The notes under the pieces: generated by a model
Databases searched by the model: none
Told to the model about the DNA's origin: nothing
The model's input: only the letters and a program-made list of their open reading frames with translations
Program-made: the position numbers and the translations under genes
In this document: piece after piece, positions 1-7,171 of the stretch
Layout of the letters: each line of letters opens with the position of its first letter
How positions within the stretch are numbered: the first letter of the stretch is position 1
Source of the DNA: Rhodospirillaceae bacterium
GTDB lineage: Bacteria; Pseudomonadota; Alphaproteobacteria; Thalassobaculales; Thalassobaculaceae
NCBI GenBank assembly: GCA_002701455.1
Contig: NZVJ01000038.1
Span: 16,296 to 23,793, forward strand
DNA: 7,498 nt
Direction: 5' to 3'

Positions 1-338
1 TGCCAAACCTCATTTTGCTCAAGAACGAGGGCATCCGGCTCTTGAGCTCGATAACATAATAAATCTGTTTCAAGGAAACTTAATATTTCGTCTATAGTGT
101 CGTCAGATCGAGGGCGAACTCTATCAACTGCAGTTGAACTCAACGTCATAAAGGGCATTGTACTAGGAATTATCTGGCCTTCTTGGTTTCCCCACTCATC
201 TGCAATTGCATTTGCAAGCGTCTTCGTCGGCACTACTAATTTAGTCTTGCCAGGAGATAAAAGAGCTTTATCGTCCAGAGTTATTCCGAAACCTGTATCG
301 ATTGAATTTACTTCAACTTTTTTATAAAAACGCTTCAT
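1..338 (-). CDS. ATP12-family F1-ATPase assembly chaperone, N-terminal part (cut by window edge)
   Basis: Only the first 112 codons are in the window; the gene runs off the left edge. The protein begins MKRFYKKVEV and shows the ATP12 N-terminal pattern: RFYKxV (residues 3-8), an 'LDDKALLSPGKTKLVVPTKT' strand region (21-40), ADEWGNQ (46-52), TMPFMTLSSTAVDRV (60-74) and ETDLLCYRAQEP (90-101). In mitochondria ATP12 binds the F1 alpha subunit and prevents its aggregation before the alpha3beta3 ring assembles. Alphaproteobacterial members are presumed to do the same in the cytoplasm (inference from family). The ATG at 336-338 begins the conserved region directly, and a weak purine-rich GTGAG lies a few bases upstream. 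It follows rluC after 83 nt on the same strand, so co-transcription is likely. A phosphatase gene of the HAD family often sits before ATP12 in related genomes; there is no room for one here. Confidence 0.9.
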   Translation of the reverse strand, partial: MKRFYKKVEVNSIDTGFGITLDDKALLSPGKTKLVVPTKTLANAIADEWGNQEGQIIPSTMPFMTLSSTAVDRVRPRSDDTIDEILSFLETDLLCYRAQEPDALVLEQNEVW

Positions 339-421
339 ATAATCTCACTAAAACTGAATCCTAGCATCAAACGCAAACGGTCTACCATCTGCGATTTACA
401 TTAATTTAAAAATAAGCTGAC

Positions 422-1414
422 TTATAACCATTCTCCAAAAGGATCTTTATAATTTTTAGTGTCCAGCCCAAGCTGTGACCAGGAACTCTTCATATGATTT
501 GGTAAATCAGCTGTGATAAAAAGTTCTTTCCCATTTGGGCATCTGATTCGTATATCACGCGCGTGTAAGTGAATCTTTTTCGATATACCCTGCAGATCTA
601 AAAACGCTGTCCTGCCGCCATATTTTCCATCTCCATGAATTGGCGTTCCTAAGGATGCCATATGCACCCGCAGTTGATGGGTTCTACCAGTCTTAGGGCG
701 CATGGCGACCCAAGAGGCTTTTCTTCCCAATTGCTCGACTATAGCGTAGTGGGTAATTGCCGTTTGCCCATCCTTTGTATTTATTCTCATTTTTTCATTA
801 TTTTCTCTAATAGTTTTTTTAAGGGGCGAGTCAATTTTTCCTTTTACCGGCCTAAGTTCTCCAACTACAAGCGCCCAATACGTTTTTTCAATAGCTTGCT
901 CACGAAAATGTTTAGTTAACCACTGAGCAGCTTTGCGATCTCGTGCGAGCACAAGTACACCCGATGTATCCTTATCTAATCGATGAACTAATTTTGGCTT
1001 CTGCGGATTACCAAATGTTAGCGTATCAAGAACGCCATCTATATGTTGATTGATACTAGTTCCACCTTGGACGGCAAGTCCTGCAGGTTTATCTATTACA
1101 ATTATTTCCTCATCTAAGTGCAGTACCGAACTTGCTAAAGTGTGACCTAATTCATCAGCGGCTTTTCTATTAAGTTTAATTTCTTTGGCTTGTTCATACC
1201 TCGCGGGTGATGCTATTGGCGGGACGCGGACTTTTTGCCCCGCTTCCAATCTAAAATTAGCCTTTACCCTGCGACCATCAACCCTAATTTGACCGGTACG
1301 CAGCAACTTCTCGATAGCACCTTGGCCTAGATGTGGATATCGGTCCCTGAACCATCGGTCAAGACGAATCTCTGAATCCTGTTTTTCTATCGTTTGTATT
1401 TGCACTATAGTCAA
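422..1414 (-). CDS. rluC: RluC/RluD-type 23S rRNA pseudouridine synthase
   Basis: Cytoplasmic enzyme of the RluA family that isomerises specific uridines of 23S rRNA to pseudouridine; RluC proper modifies positions 955, 2504 and 2580 in E. coli numbering. Counted from the TTG start, an S4 RNA-binding domain spans about 17-66 (RLDRWFRD, then KLLRTGQIRVDGRR). The catalytic domain follows, with IVIDKPAGLAVQGG (105-118), the catalytic-aspartate motif HRLDKDTSG at 144-152 (Asp147), and KTGRTHQLRVHMASLGTPIHG near the C-terminus. The open frame continues upstream to 1492, but that would overlap crcB by 82 nt and add residues not seen in the family. I prefer the TTG at 1412-1414: it overlaps the crcB stop by 3-4 nt (TTGA) and has AGAGG nine bases upstream. 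That gives 330 aa. Alternatives are ATG at 1436-1438 and GTG at 1403-1405. Substrate choice (RluC against RluD) rests on resemblance only. Confidence 0.93.
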   Translation of the reverse strand: MTIVQIQTIEKQDSEIRLDRWFRDRYPHLGQGAIEKLLRTGQIRVDGRRVKANFRLEAGQKVRVPPIASPARYEQAKEIKLNRKAADELGHTLASSVLHLDEEIIVIDKPAGLAVQGGTSINQHIDGVLDTLTFGNPQKPKLVHRLDKDTSGVLVLARDRKAAQWLTKHFREQAIEKTYWALVVGELRPVKGKIDSPLKKTIRENNEKMRINTKDGQTAITHYAIVEQLGRKASWVAMRPKTGRTHQLRVHMASLGTPIHGDGKYGGRTAFLDLQGISKKIHLHARDIRIRCPNGKELFITADLPNHMKSSWSQLGLDTKNYKDPFGEWL

Positions 1415-1791
1415 GTGAGCAATCCTCTCATCACCCATAATCCAACAAACAAGGCTCCAATTGAAAGAACCACTGACATTCCTATGTAGCACAGCGCGTA
1501 ATAATATTCATTGCGCTCACTCAACAGAGCTACGTCCAAGGCGAAGCTAGAAAAGGTTGTAAACGAGGCTAAAACACCCGTGAAAATAAGTGACCTCCAT
1601 TCATCACTGAGTGTTATCTTTGTTGCAAAAAGTTCAAAGAGCAATCCCATTATAAAAGATCCGAGGATATTCACGAAGATCGTACCAATTGGAAACTCTC
1701 CCCCAAAAATCCTCATAATCAATTGATTAGATTGCTGCCTCGCAATTGCGCCTATCGCACCACCTATTGCCACCATGAGTATAATTTTCAT
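1411..1791 (-). CDS. crcB: CrcB/Fluc fluoride ion channel
   Basis: Small inner-membrane protein of 126 aa, typical of the family, with four hydrophobic segments (about 4-25, 34-55, 67-90, 97-122). Fluc channels form antiparallel dual-topology dimers that let fluoride leave the cell. Family signatures are present: GGAIGAIAR (10-18), GTIFVNILGSFIMG (36-49) with the pore Asn41, and FTTFSSF (77-83) with the Phe80/Phe83 pair that lines the fluoride pathway. The usual glycine pair before FTTFS is Ala-Ser here (VLASFTTFS), a mild deviation. The ATG at 1789-1791 has AAAAGG nine bases upstream and lies 14 nt after the stop of the preceding gene; its 3' end overlaps the start of rluC. I see no fluoride riboswitch in the 14-nt spacer, so expression probably depends on the upstream operon. 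A single copy is visible, consistent with a homodimer. Confidence 0.95.
   Translation of the reverse strand: MKIILMVAIGGAIGAIARQQSNQLIMRIFGGEFPIGTIFVNILGSFIMGLLFELFATKITLSDEWRSLIFTGVLASFTTFSSFALDVALLSERNEYYYALCYIGMSVVLSIGALFVGLWVMRGLLT
1424..1428 (-). promoter_or_regulatory. Ribosome binding site that decides the rluC start
   Basis: On the minus strand this reads AGAGG, nine bases before the TTG at 1412-1414. It lies inside the 3' end of crcB. The competing ATG at 1436-1438 has no comparable purine stretch at proper spacing, and the GTG at 1403-1405 would be 18 nt away. The arrangement suggests that rluC translation is coupled to termination on crcB. Confidence 0.45.
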
Positions 1792-1805
1792 AAATTATAG
1801 CCTTT

Positions 1806-2744
1806 TTATTTTACACCAAATATCCAACCCTCTGCTTGGGTTGCCGGTTCAAAACTTTTTGGTGCCGACCACAACTCCTCGTCGGTATATAAAAACCTCA
1901 AGGCGGCAGCGGTAACCAAAGCATCTGCTTCATCTTCTGTATTAATTTCAAATTTGCTGGTCACCTTTCCAGATTTATAATAAACCAACGTTTCATTGAT
2001 GTTGCCTATATCTTTCCAAGAACGCGGATCCTTATTAGCTAATTTGAAGTACAGACGCGGAAATACTTCAACTATGCAGGAACTTTCAATTGATTGATTA
2101 AATGGCCATACAGACAGATATTCCGGTATCTCAGCCGACAAATACCTTAAAACACGCATACCGGCTAATGACCCGGTACCAACATTTGCTGCACCTATAC
2201 ATTTTAATACGGGGTGTGGGGACGTGACAGCAGAGCACACCACTTCAGTTAAACGTTGGCGGAATTTATATAGGTTTCCCTTTCCATATGGTGATAGGTA
2301 GTAACGATGAAACTCTACGTCCTTTCGCTTGTAAAAATTCGCTCCGTAAAAATTTGAACTCGCTTCCGTATATTCCTCAACCAACCTCCACAACGCAGGG
2401 GCTGTTTTTAATTGAAAATCTAAACCCGGGAAAAAACTCCCTTCGTCAGCGAATGGATAGCCAAAGGCGAAATCAACACCTATCAAGAGACGATGACATT
2501 TAAGCCTTTCTAGTAGCCAACTAGCGAATAAATGTCTACTCCACCATCGACCCTTTGGTGGTCTTACTAAATACGGCGGCTTTGTACCTGGTTCAGCAAT
2601 AGCCACTTGAAGACCAGGTAAGTTTGGGCCTTTCGCTCCCGACCAATCGACGCCTATAAATCCATCGAAGTTCAGCTTTCTGTTACTCCTTTTCCTGCCT
2701 AAGTTTTGCCCAGTACTGCAAACGTTTTTTGACTTCTCTCTCAA
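1806..2744 (-). CDS. DUF429-like RNase H-fold protein of unknown function
   Basis: I recognise this only at family level. It carries four acidic motifs in the order expected for DUF429-type RNase H-like proteins. In TTG-start numbering these are IGVDWSGA (30-37, Asp33), IGVDFAFGYP (88-97, Asp91), VEVFPR (225-230, Glu226) and DEADALVTAAAL (271-282, Asp274); the C-terminus is EGWIFGVK. No signal peptide or membrane segment is evident, so it should be cytoplasmic. Nuclease or phosphotransfer activity is possible but unproven. The only conventional start is TTG at 2742-2744, inside rarA, giving 312 aa with a 62-nt overlap and no good Shine-Dalgarno. A CTG at 2673-2675 has an ideal AGGAG ten bases upstream and would give 289 aa starting just before the first motif, so the true start may be there. 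It sits between rarA and crcB, 14 nt before the latter. Confidence 0.72.
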   Translation of the reverse strand: MREKSKNVCSTGQNLGRKRSNRKLNFDGFIGVDWSGAKGPNLPGLQVAIAEPGTKPPYLVRPPKGRWWSRHLFASWLLERLKCHRLLIGVDFAFGYPFADEGSFFPGLDFQLKTAPALWRLVEEYTEASSNFYGANFYKRKDVEFHRYYLSPYGKGNLYKFRQRLTEVVCSAVTSPHPVLKCIGAANVGTGSLAGMRVLRYLSAEIPEYLSVWPFNQSIESSCIVEVFPRLYFKLANKDPRSWKDIGNINETLVYYKSGKVTSKFEINTEDEADALVTAAALRFLYTDEELWSAPKSFEPATQAEGWIFGVK

Positions 2745-3969
2745 AACCAGTTTCTTTTGGTTTATAAAAACTCAACCTTTCCATTTCTTCCGGGAAATAA
2801 TTTTGCCCCGAGAAGCTGTTAGCAAAATCATGATCATATGAATAGTTTTTCCCGTATCCCAGGCTCTTCATTAACTCAGTGGGGGCATTCAATATATGTT
2901 TTGGCGGCGACAGCCCCGCATTCTTTTTCGCGATTGAAGATGCTTTCGAAAGGGCTTCATATACTGCGTTAGATTTTGGTGCTGTAGCTAAGTAAATTAC
3001 AGATTGCGCAAGAAAGAGATCACCCTCCGGCGACCCCACCTTTCTATACCCATCCCAGCATGATAAAGCATGGGTAATAGCATTCGGATCAGCCATGCCG
3101 ATGTCCTCTGAAGCTACCCTCAATAAACGGCGCATTATGTAATTTTGATCCTCACCGCCTGCTAACATTCTAGCTAACCAATATAAAGCCGCATCAACAT
3201 CAGATCCTCTAAGTGATTTATGAAGCGCACTTATCAAATTATAATGTTCATCTTTGTTTTTATCGTAGATTGGTACTTTTTTTTGAACTGCCTGCGCCAA
3301 ATCATCTGAAGATAGTTTAGGAACTGAAGGTAAGTGGAAAAGTTCCTCAGCCATATTCAGTAAAAACCTGCCATCACCATCTGCCATCGCCAATAAATTA
3401 TCTTTCGCCTTTTGCTGAAGAGGGAGTTCTTTGCCTTCGAGCTCTTCTGCTCGCTTGAGAAGAGTTTCCAGACCCACTTTACCAATTTTCTGCAATATAA
3501 AAACCTGACAGCGAGAGAGAAGCGCGGAATTGAGTTCAAATGAGGGGTTCTCTGTGGTGGCTCCAACCAATACAACTGTTCCATCCTCAACAAAAGGAAG
3601 AAAACTGTCTTGTTGAGCCCGATTGAACCGATGTATTTCATCTACAAACAACAAAGTGTCCGTTCCTACTTTCTTTCTTTCTACAGCTTGATCAAACACC
3701 TTACGCAGATCTGATACGCCGGAAAAAACTGCGGATAAAGATTCGAATCTAATATTTACATGTTCAGCCATCACTCTAGCTAAAGTTGTTTTACCTGAAC
3801 CCGGAGGCCCCCAAAGAATCATAGATGAGGCGCGTCTTTCACGAAGCATTCTTCCCAGTGGCGCATCATGGCCGAGCAAGTGCTCTTGTCCCACCAATGA
3901 TTCTAAACTTGTGGGGCGCATTTTTTCAGCTAGTGGTCTTTTTATCAAATTTTGAAAAAGATTTTCCAT
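2683..3969 (-). CDS. rarA: RarA/MgsA replication-associated recombination AAA+ ATPase
   Basis: Cytoplasmic AAA+ ATPase related to clamp loaders and to eukaryotic WRNIP1. E. coli RarA is a tetramer that acts at stalled replication forks and on DNA ends. The 428-aa length is normal. Motifs visible: RPTSLESLVGQEHLLG (18-33), Walker A GPPGSGKT (54-61), Walker B LLFVDEIHRFNRAQQDSFLP (106-125), sensor 1 VGATTENPSF (135-144), and the arginine-finger region LLSRCQVF (150-157). The C-terminal half carries the RarA-specific tetramerisation part, including RRLLRVASEDIGMADPNA and SPPKHILNAPTELMKSLGYG. The ATG at 3967-3969 immediately follows the TAA of the upstream protease gene (TAAATG, no gap), and only a weak GAG stretch precedes it, so translation is probably coupled to the protease gene. 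Its 3' end overlaps the possible start of the DUF429-like gene. Confidence 0.96.
   Translation of the reverse strand: MENLFQNLIKRPLAEKMRPTSLESLVGQEHLLGHDAPLGRMLRERRASSMILWGPPGSGKTTLARVMAEHVNIRFESLSAVFSGVSDLRKVFDQAVERKKVGTDTLLFVDEIHRFNRAQQDSFLPFVEDGTVVLVGATTENPSFELNSALLSRCQVFILQKIGKVGLETLLKRAEELEGKELPLQQKAKDNLLAMADGDGRFLLNMAEELFHLPSVPKLSSDDLAQAVQKKVPIYDKNKDEHYNLISALHKSLRGSDVDAALYWLARMLAGGEDQNYIMRRLLRVASEDIGMADPNAITHALSCWDGYRKVGSPEGDLFLAQSVIYLATAPKSNAVYEALSKASSIAKKNAGLSPPKHILNAPTELMKSLGYGKNYSYDHDFANSFSGQNYFPEEMERLSFYKPKETGFEREVKKRLQYWAKLRQEKE
2686..2690 (-). promoter_or_regulatory. Strong Shine-Dalgarno at the rarA stop, apparently for the DUF429-like gene
   Basis: The minus strand reads AAAAGGAG directly followed by the rarA stop TAA. 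This is among the best Shine-Dalgarno sequences in the window, yet no ATG, GTG or TTG in the downstream gene's frame follows at normal spacing. The in-frame codon at suitable distance is CTG (2673-2675), ten bases after AGGAG. Either a rare CTG start is used, or the match is a by-product of the Lys-Glu end of RarA. Confidence 0.4.
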
Positions 3970-5415
3970 TTAATTATCAGGGATCTCGGTCGTCAAAACT
4001 TTATCATCACGCAGAATTGAAATGCGCCATAACTTACGTTTGATCGACACTATATCTTTAAAAATTTTCACCGCCGATATTTTTTTTGAATTTATCGTGA
4101 GAACAATGTCTCCCTTTTTCAACCCGAGTCGTTCGGCAACACTTCCTCTTCGACTGCGGACAATCACGACACCACGCTTCATATCGTCTAAACCATTATC
4201 AAGTGCGAAAGCTGGTGACAAATTTGCCAAAACAGCGCCATTAAATGGATTTCGACCTTTGACCTCTAGCGTGTTAGGTTGAGGTTTTGTAAGAGGGGCC
4301 TTTGTTTTAAAACGAAGGATGGCAGGTTTGCCATTTCTAATAACTTCCATAGAAAATGTTTTACCTAATGCTAGTGTCGCTATCCGATAGCGAAGCACAT
4401 CCCGGTCTTCTACTGACTTGTTATCAATGGAGAGAACGATATCGCCGGGTTTCAAACCTGCATCAACAGCAGAACTTTCGGGGTAAACTTCATTTATAAT
4501 TACTCCCGCGGGTCTCTTTAATCCAAATTCCCTGGCCAAATCAATATCTATTGTTTGTCCAGTAGCACCGAGCCATGGCCTTATAACTTTCCCTTTCCCA
4601 ACAGAATCGACAACCGTCTTGACCATATTGGAAGGCACTGCAAATCCAATTCCAATTGACCCACCAGTACCGCTTTTATTGCTAAAAATAGCTGTATTAA
4701 TGCCTATTAATCGGCCATCCATCGCGATTAATGCTCCGCCAGAATTACCTGGATTTATTGAGGCGTCTGTTTGTATAAAAAAACTATAATCTGTAATACC
4801 GGCAGCAGTTCTTGCCAAAGCAGACACAATACCACTGGTAACAGTCTGCCCAACACCAAAGGGATTTCCAATAGCTAGAACTAAATCACCGACTTCCAAC
4901 GTATCTGAGTCCCGCAATTCGATAAATGGCAGTTTCCCAAGTCCAATATCCAACTTCAGAATTGCTAAATCGGTTTTTTTATCTGCCAACAGGATTTTAG
5001 CATCAAATTCTCTTCGATCTGACAGAACAACTTTCACCTTAGTAGCACCAGAAATAACGTGATTATTGGTCACGACTATGCCACTCGGCTTGATTATAAC
5101 ACCTGAACCAAGTGATTGATGATTTCGCATTCGCGGACGTTGTTCAAACAGATCACCAAAAAACTGTTTAAAGAATGGATCCGCAAATAATGGGGGTTGT
5201 GCTCTTTCCATTCGTTGGGTTTTAGCAAAAATATTTACAACCGCTGGTCCTGTCTGGTTAACAAGCGGCGCAAAGCTAAGTTTAATTGCATCTCGCGTTT
5301 TAGGAATTTCCCTGGCCATGCCAAAAACAGGAAACATCCAGTCTATTAAGACTACGAGAGCTAGAACTAATACTTTTATTCTTAGAAATGTTTTAAAAAA
5401 GTAGGCAAGCAGCAT
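3970..5415 (-). CDS. degP: Do/DegQ-type periplasmic serine protease with two PDZ domains
   Basis: HtrA-family ATP-independent protease and chaperone that degrades misfolded envelope proteins. The N-terminus has a basic-hydrophobic signal (about 11-31, RIKVLVLALVVLIDW), meaning Sec export to the periplasm, either cleaved near the Ala34 region or kept as an anchor. The trypsin-like domain shows the full triad: His119 in VVTNNHV, Asp149 in KKTDLAIL, and Ser225 in INPGNSGGAL. PDZ1 lies at about 280-370 (WLGATGQ, AGVIINEV, AGLKPGDIVLSI) and PDZ2 at about 385-478 (RGVVIVRSRRGSVAERLGLK, KGDIVLTI). At 481 aa and with a short loop before the histidine it is closer to DegQ than to E. coli DegP, so the symbol is a family label. 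The ATG at 5413-5415 is the first start that keeps the signal sequence. The gene opens a new block 183 nt after rplQ and its stop abuts rarA. Confidence 0.95.
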   Translation of the reverse strand: MLLAYFFKTFLRIKVLVLALVVLIDWMFPVFGMAREIPKTRDAIKLSFAPLVNQTGPAVVNIFAKTQRMERAQPPLFADPFFKQFFGDLFEQRPRMRNHQSLGSGVIIKPSGIVVTNNHVISGATKVKVVLSDRREFDAKILLADKKTDLAILKLDIGLGKLPFIELRDSDTLEVGDLVLAIGNPFGVGQTVTSGIVSALARTAAGITDYSFFIQTDASINPGNSGGALIAMDGRLIGINTAIFSNKSGTGGSIGIGFAVPSNMVKTVVDSVGKGKVIRPWLGATGQTIDIDLAREFGLKRPAGVIINEVYPESSAVDAGLKPGDIVLSIDNKSVEDRDVLRYRIATLALGKTFSMEVIRNGKPAILRFKTKAPLTKPQPNTLEVKGRNPFNGAVLANLSPAFALDNGLDDMKRGVVIVRSRRGSVAERLGLKKGDIVLTINSKKISAVKIFKDIVSIKRKLWRISILRDDKVLTTEIPDN

Positions 5416-5486
5416 ATCGAAAAAAGCGCCTTCTTTGCTAAGTCAGAGTGAGCCCCTTCATACTGCCATATTCTGGTTAAATCGCA

Positions 5487-5514
5487 ACTATGCCATAAAG
5501 TGAAGTACTAACAA
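5487..5514 (-). promoter_or_regulatory. Candidate sigma70-type promoter for the protease-rarA block
   Basis: In the 183-nt spacer after rplQ the minus strand has TTGTTA (5509-5514), a 16-nt spacer and an extended -10 of the form TGG-CATAGT (-10 at 5487-5492). Each hexamer matches the consensus at four of six positions. Transcription would start near 5480 and leave a leader of about 65 nt. I could not match the spacer to a clear heat-shock or envelope-stress promoter, though such control would be expected for a Do protease. Weak evidence from base matches alone. Confidence 0.3.
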
Positions 5515-5598
5515 GTTAACATCTAAGCTATTTTTTTGATTCAAGGCACCCTGCGCCTGAGACCGCTGTACATCTCTTGATGCTGGAACGATCCATAT

Positions 5599-6036
5599 TT
5601 AGATTGCGGCCGGTGTCGCCACAGTCTCTTCGTCGTCTAATTCGGGGATATAGCCAGAGTCCAGACCACGCGCGTCTTCATCACGATCTACGAGTTCAAT
5701 TACGGCCATTGGAGCACTGTCACCGTATCTAAATCCTGCTTTTAATACGCGGGTATACCCTCCTGGTCGATCCATATATCGCTCACCAAGAACATCGAAC
5801 AGCTTTTTGGTCATTTTTTCGTCGCGAAGTCGAGAGTAGGCTATTCTCCGAGAATGCAGCGTGCCTGTTTTTCCCAATGTAATGAGTTTTTCTACTACCC
5901 GCCGAAGGTCCTTAGCTTTTGGGAGGGTAGTAACGATTTGTTCGTGCTTGATTAGAGCATTAGCCATATTTTGGAACATTGCTTTTCTATGACTTGCTGT
6001 CCTGTTTAGACGTCTCCCAGACTTGCCATGGCGCAT
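5599..6036 (-). CDS. rplQ: 50S ribosomal protein L17
   Basis: L17 binds 23S rRNA near the exit side of the large subunit. The start [20 protein letters not shown] is the diagnostic L17 N-terminus, followed by [20 protein letters not shown] (29-48), a helix with [11 protein letters not shown] (54-64), and [20 protein letters not shown] (92-111). The protein has 145 aa, longer than the roughly 127 aa of E. coli. The extra part is an acidic C-terminal tail ([12 protein letters not shown], then [14 protein letters not shown]) of the sort common in alphaproteobacteria. The ATG at 6034-6036 has AGGAG eight bases upstream. It lies 44 nt after rpoA and closes the alpha operon, the usual position. Confidence 0.98.
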   Translation of the reverse strand: MRHGKSGRRLNRTASHRKAMFQNMANALIKHEQIVTTLPKAKDLRRVVEKLITLGKTGTLHSRRIAYSRLRDEKMTKKLFDVLGERYMDRPGGYTRVLKAGFRYGDSAPMAVIELVDRDEDARGLDSGYIPELDDEETVATPAAI

Positions 6037-6080
6037 ATCTGCTACTCCTACTTTATTTCATCTACTTAAGTATAAATAAC

Positions 6081-7097
6081 TCAGAAAGGTTCTTCTAATC
6101 TCCTGGCTAACTCCTCTATATTATCTGGTGGCCAGTTCATAACATCCATCCCGAGGGAAAGCCCCATCGTACCGAGTACTTCTTTAATTTCATTCAAGCT
6201 TTTTCTTCCAAAGTTGGGTGTGCGAAGCATTTCGGGCTCACTTTTTTGAACTAAATCCCCGATATAAACTATGTTATCATTTTTCAAACAGTTAGCCGAC
6301 CGTACGGATAACTCTAGCTCATCGACTTTTCTTAACAAGTTTTTATTGAACGGTAACTCTTGTGTCTCGTCTTTTTCTTCAGCTTGGCTTGGCTCCTCAA
6401 AATTTATGAATAACTGAAGTTGATCCTGTAATATTCGTGCCGCATACGCTATTGCATCCTCTGGTGTCATTGAACCATCGGTCTCTAAGTTAAGTGTAAG
6501 CTTATCAAAGTCCGTAACTTGCCCCACCCTGCTATTCTCTACCTTGTATGAGACTTGCCTCACCGGACTAAAAACCGCGTCAACGGGGATCATCCCAATT
6601 GGCGACTCTTCTGAACGATTTGAGTTTGCTGGGACATATCCTTTGCCAGTCTCAACCGTAAATTCCATTGTCAAAGTCGCCCCTTTATCGAGTGCACACA
6701 AGACCAACTCTGGATTCATTAATTCCACATCGGCGCCAGTATCTATCATGCCAGCTGTAACCTCGCCGGGACCTTCGGCTTTTAAGCGCATTTTCTTAGG
6801 ACCTTCCCCCTCCATACGCAAAGCCATTGACTTTATGTTAAGCACCATATCGGTCACATCTTCACGCACGCCTGGAATGGTAGTAAATTCATGCAGGATA
6901 CCGTCGATCTGAATACCTGTTACCGCTGCACCCTGCAGAGATGATAAAAGTATCCGCCGGAGACCATTTCCAAGGGTTAGTCCGTAACCTCGTTCTAACG
7001 GTTCAGCTACAACAGTAGCTTTTATCCCAGGTTCGCCACCAGGTAATACCTCCAGATTAGTAGGTTTGATTAGAGCTTGCCAATTTTTCTGAATCAC
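6081..7097 (-). CDS. rpoA: DNA-directed RNA polymerase alpha subunit
   Basis: Alpha dimerises to nucleate assembly of core RNA polymerase and contacts promoter DNA and activators. The N-terminal domain (about 1-232) includes [20 protein letters not shown] (32-51), with the arginines Arg47/Arg48 of the beta-contact region, [15 protein letters not shown] (69-83), and the dimer helix [18 protein letters not shown] (219-236). An acidic linker ([14 protein letters not shown], 234-247) leads to the C-terminal domain (about 253-320). UP-element-binding residues are all kept, one position later than in E. coli: Arg266, Asn269, Cys270, Gly297, Lys299, Ser300 and Glu303. The length of 338 aa is normal for alphaproteobacteria. 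The start codon is GTG (7095-7097), giving the family-typical MIQKNWQ, with GAGG eight bases upstream. It follows rpsK after 116 nt and precedes rplQ by 44 nt. Confidence 0.98.
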   Translation of the reverse strand: MIQKNWQALIKPTNLEVLPGGEPGIKATVVAEPLERGYGLTLGNGLRRILLSSLQGAAVTGIQIDGILHEFTTIPGVREDVTDMVLNIKSMALRMEGEGPKKMRLKAEGPGEVTAGMIDTGADVELMNPELVLCALDKGATLTMEFTVETGKGYVPANSNRSEESPIGMIPVDAVFSPVRQVSYKVENSRVGQVTDFDKLTLNLETDGSMTPEDAIAYAARILQDQLQLFINFEEPSQAEEKDETQELPFNKNLLRKVDELELSVRSANCLKNDNIVYIGDLVQKSEPEMLRTPNFGRKSLNEIKEVLGTMGLSLGMDVMNWPPDNIEELARRLEEPF

Positions 7098-7105
7098 CGC
7101 AAAAA

Positions 7106-7109
7106 CCTC
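7106..7109 (-). promoter_or_regulatory. Ribosome binding site of rpoA, supporting its GTG start
   Basis: The minus strand reads GCGAGG with GAGG eight bases before the GTG at 7095-7097. The translated start agrees with the conserved alpha N-terminus MIQKNWQ, so the GTG is well supported despite being a less efficient codon. Confidence 0.6.
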
Positions 7110-7171
7110 GCTATTATCACTTTTAAAGCCAGTTACTGTTCTTAAGTTCCTAGAAACTCACACGAAATAGC

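Noticed and set aside
97..327. Plus-strand open frame of 76 codons
   Set aside because: It is antisense to the convincing ATP12 coding sequence and its translation resembles no protein I know. Similar antisense frames at 662-919, 1511-1726, 2288-2503, 3825-4043, 4022-4282 and 6544-6912 are rejected for the same reason.
361..388. Possible extended -10 (TGC-TAGGAT) promoter before the ATP12 gene
   Set aside because: The best -35 (TAGACC) matches poorly and the spacer is only 15 nt; not distinguishable from chance in this AT-rich gap.
1415..1492. N-terminal extension of RluC up to position 1492
   Set aside because: It lies wholly inside crcB in another frame, its sequence (MLHRNVSGSFNWSLV) is not part of the S4 domain, and a better start exists at 1414.
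1794..1799. Perfect TATAAT on the minus strand just before the crcB ATG
   Set aside because: No acceptable -35 lies 16-18 nt upstream, and a start seven bases downstream would fall at or past the ATG. In this AT-rich spacer it is probably chance.
3357..3641. Minus-strand open frame of 94 codons inside rarA
   Set aside because: It is a shifted-frame reading of the well-supported rarA coding sequence, with no independent start signal or recognisable product.
5538..5560. Hairpin GGCGC-AGG-GTGCC downstream of rplQ as an intrinsic terminator
   Set aside because: The stem is only five pairs with one G-U, and on the transcribed strand it is followed by an A-run (TTGAATCAAAAAAA), not a U-run. On the plus strand the T-run precedes the hairpin.
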